Below are positions 7,362-11,432 of a stretch of DNA of 11,432 nucleotides, one piece after another. The notes under the pieces are model-generated. The model was not told the DNA's origin. It was given only the letters and a program-made list of their open reading frames with translations, and did not search any database. This DNA comes from Euperipatoides rowelli (Eukaryota > Onychophora > Udeonychophora > Euonychophora > Peripatopsidae). The DNA lies in NCBI GenBank assembly GCA_003024985.2, contig PXIH01S0006788.1. The stretch is one strand, 5' to 3'. Position 1 is the stretch's first letter. The number at the start of each line of letters is the position of its first letter. Position numbers and translations under genes: made by a program.

Positions 7362-8323
7362 GTACGGTATATTAAAATATCCCAAGAACATGGAGCACAA
7401 AAAAATTACATTACCTAAGAAAGAAGATGATTGGATGAAGTTCACAAACTATCATTTTCAACTTAAAGTTCCATATGTTATATATGCAGATTTTGAAACA
7501 TACATTGTTAAAATCGATATATACCAACTTAAGAAAACATCCTGTACGATGTAGAAAAACAGAAATGAACCCTCAGGATTTTGTTATATTGTAGTAGGAC
7601 CGGATGGAGAAAGTCAGAAACCAGTAGTACATTGGGCCCTGAACGTTTTACACAAATTTTTAATTGGTTTGTTAGAAGAAGAAAAAATTATTCTAGCGAG
7701 AAAATAAATGTGCCTATGGAGTTTACTGCAAAAGTGGAAAAAAAATATAATACTGCTATACAATGTCACATTTGTGAAAAGCCATTACTTGATGATTAAG
7801 TTCCGGGTCACGATCACATGTATGGACAATTCAGAGGTGCGGCACATAACAAATCAAACAGAAGTTTCCGTTATACCAATAAAGTTCAGGTAGTTATTCA
7901 CAACTTGAAAGGGTTTGATAGTTGTCTCATCATGCGAGGAATTGAAAATGTAAAAAAAGTGTGATCCCAACAACATGGAAAAATATATTTCTTTCTCAAT
8001 GGGTAATCTAAATTTTATTGACTCCTTCCAATTCATGAACACCTCACTAGATAAGCTTGTCAATAATTTACTTGAAGAGGACTATTATATTTCAAAACCC
8101 CACATACTAGAAGTGAAGGTACACTTACTGTTGAGAAAATAGTTTTTTCCATATTGTTATGGATAGAGCTGAGAAATTCACTGAAACATGCCTTCCATCT
8201 AAAGAAGCTTTCATTAATGATTTGACTGGTGAAGAGGCGTCTGAAGCTGTCTACCTTCATCCCCAAAATGTATGGTCTACTTTTAATCTTCAACTCTTAG
8301 GTGAATATGATGATTTTTTTTAA
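7362..8323 (+). pseudogene. Polinton/Maverick-type protein-primed DNA polymerase B, exonuclease-domain relic
   Basis: The relic is recognised piecewise in several frames. Exo I is LKVPYVIYADFETYI (DxE at about 7489-7497), followed by PSGFCYIVVGPDGE. A zinc-finger-like insert typical of this polymerase group is CHIC (7764-7775) with HDH and FRGAAHN (about 7808-7850). Exo II is VVIHNLKGFD (7890-7919). An Exo III-proximal block reads FIDSFQFMNTSLDKL (8014-8058). A further block is MDRAEKFTETCLPSKEAF, then GEYDDF before the stop at 8321-8323. These are marks of the protein-primed family B polymerases of Polintons and related viruses, which have a 3'-5' proofreading exonuclease followed by TPR1/TPR2 and palm motifs. 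None of the polymerase motifs appears downstream, so two thirds or more of the protein is missing. Stops at 7552-7554, 7797-7799 and about 7962, plus several frameshifts, disrupt the rest. The N-terminal part is also not recognised. The gene points away from the palindrome. Confidence 0.88.
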
Positions 8324-8460
8324 TAACTCATGTTGATATCAATTGTAGTTGGAATAACACAATTTAACTCTCAGCGATGAAATAATATGATGGAAAAAAA
8401 TTTGAAGTTTATATAGTAGCTATCATACATTTGATTGCTGGAGAAGATATGTGTATAATG

Positions 8461-8566
8461 ATTGGTTGGGGAGATATTATGAAGTGGACCAATGAGATTG
8501 CAGCTTGATTTTGATTGGTTGGAGAAGTGGACCAATGGGATTAGAGTTTGGTTTTAATTGGTTGAT
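8461..8566. repeat. Tandem repeat, 43-bp period, carrying five CCAAT/ATTGG pentamers
   Basis: gaagtggaccaatgngatt occurs at 8481 and 8524 within 43-bp units. CCAAT or its complement occurs at 8461, 8489, 8514, 8532 and 8557. A TATATAGG follows about 90 bp later. The clustering resembles the CCAAT-rich promoter of the R2 genes, but no downstream gene is recognised, so a promoter role is only a possibility. Confidence 0.5.
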
Positions 8567-8649
8567 ATTTATTATGCGGTTCTGGGAATGTTCACTGCAG
8601 AATATGATCCCTAGATATTAGGGTTCTCACAACTTGTATTATTAGGTTA

Positions 8650-8674
8650 TATAGGGGAGCTCCTGCCCCCTATA
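8650..8674. repeat. GC-rich hairpin next to a TATA-like sequence
   Basis: tatagggg (8650-8657) and cccctata (8667-8674) form a perfect 8-bp stem with a 9-base loop. The left limb overlaps a TATATA (8648-8653). It stands out from the surrounding AT-rich DNA. Confidence 0.55.
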
Positions 8675-8772
8675 GCAATCTAATGATTTCATTGATTAAT
8701 CATTATATTGTTCTCACTTTTGGACCAATTAGTGATAACCTTATGTTTTATTCATACTTCATGTGCAATAAT

Positions 8773-8795
8773 CAATAAGGTAAGAGCTTTTTAAT
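8773..8795. repeat. Direct repeat copy matching 6681-6703
   Basis: caataaggtaagagcttttt and the following aat match 6681-6703 with a single substitution in 23 bases. Both copies have the same orientation and flank the polymerase relic. Confidence 0.6.
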
Positions 8796-9074
8796 TGCTT
8801 GAGAGTGAATGATTTAAAATAGTATGTGGGGTGGTAAGTACTAAATTTTAGTGTTGAAGTATTTTTAAGGTTAAATGCACCAACCTCGAAACCAATAAAT
8901 ACCAGATTTAATGCTATTAACTTTGTCATTAGGATTTTAAAAATTGGATTATTAAAGATTATGATTAGTATTATTAATAATTATTTTTAATTTAATAATT
9001 TTTTTTACAAACTAAAAATTATAACATTTTTAAGTAAAAAATAAATAAATAAAAAATCAGATGGGGGAAAAAAA

Positions 9075-9146
9075 TAGAATCCTCTAGAGGGGTGTGAACT
9101 CGCAGAATTTATAATCTAGAATCGGAGAAGTTATCTGATGAGCCAC
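9075..9146 (-). repeat. Candidate tRNA-derived SINE remnant
   Basis: On the minus strand, tggctcatcaga resembles a Pol III A box and gagttcacacc resembles a B box. They are separated by 32 bases, the spacing found in tRNAs, and a T run follows about 20 bases after the B box. The D- and T-stems do not pair well, so it is not a functional tRNA. A decayed tRNA-derived SINE head is the likeliest reading, with chance as the alternative. It also contains a perfect 10-bp palindrome (cctctagagg, 9081-9090). Confidence 0.35.
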
Positions 9147-9760
9147 GGAAACAACCATGTCTATCAACATTAAATTAGGTTATAGAAACCCATAGGCAAT
9201 ATTAAGTGATAAATAAATAACGTTGTTGTTGGGTGTGTACTATAATAATACCAAGTCGACTTTGTTAACATGAGTGCATGCTGGTGATTGACCACTGTCT
9301 CTTATAATCTAAATCCTACTAATAATCCATTTGTACTCACAATTTATATACACGATCTTAGTAGCAAGAAAAATTTCTTAATATAAGTACCGTATATGTT
9401 TTTTCTATAAGTTTTAGTATGAATTACAAATATATTTGTTTTGATTTTGAGTATATTATTTTAAACTGTTTATAATTTAATTCTAGTGTAGGCTATTATA
9501 AAGAATGAATAAGTGTGTACTGTAATAATATCGAGTATTCTTTATTCTCTTTGTTCTTTGTTAGCATTGACCGCACGCTGGTGATCAACCACCTCCGTGC
9601 TATCAATCGGAAAAATTTCCTACCTGGAGTTTGTGCTGTAGCCTACATGAAGCTTAGTATAAAAATGCATTACAGACCATTATTATATCATTAAAGGGTA
9701 TGCCTAGTAATTTTTATTTTATATACATACAGTAGGGTATATGTTTCCCACCGCAACTTT
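9147..9760. repeat. Non-coding DNA with a diverged direct repeat of ~70-100 bp
   Basis: 9228-9300 and 9512-9590 share gtgtgtactntaataatanc near the start and cntgctggtgat-gaccac-like sequence near the end. The copies are about 285 bp apart in the same orientation, with a short insertion in the second. No coding signal is seen between or after them. It may be an unknown dispersed repeat. Confidence 0.5.
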
Positions 9761-9763
9761 TTA

Positions 9764-9840
9764 TTTGATATTAATTTTAGTTGAATTTATTTTGATATTA
9801 ATTTTAGTCGGATTTATTTTGATATTAATTTAGTTGTATT
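9764..9840. repeat. Minisatellite, three units of 27 bp
   Basis: tttgatattaattttag starts at 9764, 9791 and 9818 (the last with one T fewer), giving an exact 27-bp period with small changes in the second half of each unit. Confidence 0.8.
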
Positions 9841-10728
9841 AAATTAACGCTATAATAATATTTAAGTTTGACTCCCTCAAAACTAAGTTTCCTTTGCCAA
9901 ACTTTTTTCTTTGTTCTAGTGTGTGTAATTCTCTAAAGCTTAGCACTAACGATCGTTTATTTCCCCCTTATAATTTAATGCACCAATCTTTGTAAACTTA
10001 TGTAAGGATTAATCTATTCATTGTAAATATGTGATCAAAAAAAAAAATTAAAATCCATCTATGAAATGATTATTCTTAATAAAACATTTTAAATCTAGCG
10101 CTAAAAATTCACTGTAAATGATAGACACACGCTCATAGTGCGTCGACTCTGTAGACATTACCACAGCAACGACTTCATTATAACTTAGCACTAGTCAAAT
10201 TGTGAAAATGTTGTTTATCTTTTGAGCTTTTATATTTAAAACAAATGACTTGTTCGATCTTATTACAAATTAATAGTAGGGTTAAATTTAATATATTGAA
10301 ACTATCCAAGGTCTCAAAATAAATCAGCTCTATATTAAAATAAATAAATACACACTCTTAATGATGGTACTCATGGTAGCTTTTAAAATATACTGTATAC
10401 AACTTTCTTTGTTTGTAACAGTCTTTATTAATCAAAATATTAATAATTTCTTCGGTATGTAAATTGAGGATGCTGATTCCGAATATTTGATCAGTTATGA
10501 GTTATAAGTTCATATGACACTATTTAAAAATTAATTGAGCCACTTTTATCTTAAAGACAAACCAAAACAAGAGATATGTGTATCTTTATTAAGACGATTT
10601 TAGTTTGAGTATGGAGGAGCTAGATAACAATTTGTAAATTAAAATCAATTTTTAGACTCATTTTATGTATATTTTCAATTTTAAAAAGTTTTTTTTTTAA
10701 TGAGTTCTTTCAAACTAAAATATATTGT
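9841..10728. other. AT-rich DNA with no recognisable feature
   Basis: No open frame of useful length, no protein motif and no strong repeat is seen. Short elements such as agcttagcactaac (about 9938) and acttagcactagtc (about 10183) are similar but too short to interpret. Confidence 0.5.
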
Positions 10729-11342
10729 GGAATAAAGAGGGAGAGTACCAGTTAGAAGGAGCGCCAGAGGGAGTAAAACAAAGGAGGGAGATGAAGTGAG
10801 AAATATATCCGGAGACAGAACCCAGATGATAGTAGGGAGGAATGAGAGAAAAGAAGGGAGAGAGAGCTGGATGGAGGAAGACAGGAGAGAGGAAAAATAA
10901 GGGAGAAGTAAGATGGGCGGGAGAATGAAGGAAAGATGAGGAGGGAGAATAAGAGAGGAGAGAGATAAGGAGAAAGGGAGGATGGAGGGAGGGAGAGAAG
11001 TAGGGAGTGGAAGGAGGGTAGGAAGAAAGGAGGAGAGGGATGTGGAAAGATGGAGAGATAAATAAGGGGGGAGGGAGGTGTCAGGGGAAGGAGAGAGGAA
11101 GAAGGGAGGGAAGAAGAAGGGAGGGAAGAAGAAGGGAGGGAGAGAGAATGAGGGAGTTAGAAGAATGGAGGAGGAAGAATGTTGTGGGAGGAGAGAGAGG
11201 AGTAAAAAGGAAAGAGGCAGGGAGGTGGGAGGAGGAAAAGAGGAGAGAATTAGAGGGAGAAGGGGAGGGATTGAGGCAGAGAGCAGATGGGAAAGAATAA
11301 GAGTGAGGAAGTAGGAGGGAGGGAGAGAGAGGAAGAGATTGA
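10729..11342 (+). repeat. Polypurine (GGGA/GA-rich) low-complexity tract, ~600 bp
   Basis: The plus strand is almost entirely purine, built from irregular gggag, gagag and gaagaag words, and is nearly pyrimidine-free from about 10840. Many closely spaced GGG runs give triplex (H-DNA) and G-quadruplex potential. The open frames across it encode only Arg/Glu/Gly/Lys low-complexity sequence and are not genes. Confidence 0.9.
11104..11141 (+). repeat. 15-bp tandem repeat inside the polypurine tract
   Basis: gggagggaagaagaa is repeated exactly at 11104 and 11119, and a third partial copy starts at 11134. It gives six GGG runs with alternating loops of 1 and 8 bases. Confidence 0.85.
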
Positions 11343-11432
11343 AAAACCAGAGTGTATTAAAATTGTAATCAAGCTTTATGAGTTTCCTATATTTTACTAC
11401 AAACTGTTCTTTACTGTATTTTTTTTTTTTTT
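11343..11432. other. Window end with a T run
   Basis: Ordinary AT-rich sequence ends in about 14 T at 11419-11432. It could be a homopolymer at a contig edge, or the tail of an interspersed element continuing outside the window. Confidence 0.4.

Larger units (their letters stand above)
8324..9074. other. Non-coding stretch with CCAAT repeats and a GC hairpin
   Basis: No protein homology continues from the polymerase relic. The notable contents are a CCAAT-bearing tandem repeat (8461-8566), a hairpin beside a TATA-like sequence (8648-8674) and a repeat shared with 6681-6703. From about 8930 the DNA is plain A/T-rich. Confidence 0.5.

Noticed and set aside
7854-8293. Minus-strand open frames of 69 and 77 codons
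   Set aside because: They are antisense to the polymerase relic, which has clear family motifs on the plus strand.
9075-9146. Functional tRNA gene
   Set aside because: The box motifs are present, but the D- and T-stems do not pair properly and no clean acceptor stem is formed.
11040-11314. Two overlapping plus-strand open frames rich in Arg, Glu, Gly and Lys
   Set aside because: They are products of the polypurine tract, which rarely contains stop codons in these frames; there is no protein-like composition or motif.
1-11432. CRISPR array, rRNA or bacterial operon structure
   Set aside because: No regularly spaced direct repeats with unique spacers, no rRNA-like conserved blocks and no Shine-Dalgarno-led gene clusters are present. 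Composition and promoter motifs are eukaryotic.

Overview
This is AT-rich eukaryotic DNA, probably from an animal and possibly an invertebrate draft assembly: there are two ambiguous bases, abundant AT-rich decay, a long AGGG-type polypurine tract and tRNA-SINE-like sequence. Nothing identifies the species. No intact gene longer than about 100 codons is present. The recognisable coding content is all broken and looks like an old integrated DNA virus or Polinton-like element, not host genes.

The left half (about 78-6086) is one very large imperfect palindrome. Two arms of about 3.2 kb and 2.75 kb face each other across a spacer of about 50 bp (about 3277-3328). Each arm carries the same two intronless, decayed genes, tail to tail. 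The outer gene is a class I ribonucleotide reductase small subunit (R2). The inner gene is an anti-apoptotic-type Bcl-2 homologue with BH4, BH3, BH1 and BH2 in canonical order and, in the left arm only, a C-terminal membrane-anchor-like segment. Both genes have a TATA-like box 90-92 bp before the start codon that is conserved between arms, and R2 also has CCAAT boxes. The arms differ by roughly 7% in a short stretch compared by hand (4 of 60 bases) and carry different lesions. They have therefore diverged since the duplication and are not simple copies of one read.

On the right, after a repeat-rich stretch (6087-7361), lies a plus-strand remnant of a Polinton/Maverick-type (protein-primed, family B) DNA polymerase (7362-8323). 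It covers only the exonuclease half and stops before the polymerase motifs. A polymerase of this type about 1.3 kb from a doubled R2/Bcl-2 cassette suggests an endogenised, mid-sized, linear dsDNA virus of the Polinton/adintovirus kind. No capsid, integrase, ATPase or protease gene is visible here, so that assignment is an inference.

The rest (8324-11432) is non-coding as far as can be seen. It holds a CCAAT-containing tandem repeat, a GC-rich hairpin next to a TATA-like sequence, a candidate tRNA-derived SINE remnant, several small direct and tandem repeats, a polypurine tract of about 600 bp (10729-11342) and a terminal T run. In the presumed virus, R2 would supply deoxynucleotides for replication and the Bcl-2 homologue would delay death of the infected cell. 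All copies here are disrupted and presumably inactive.
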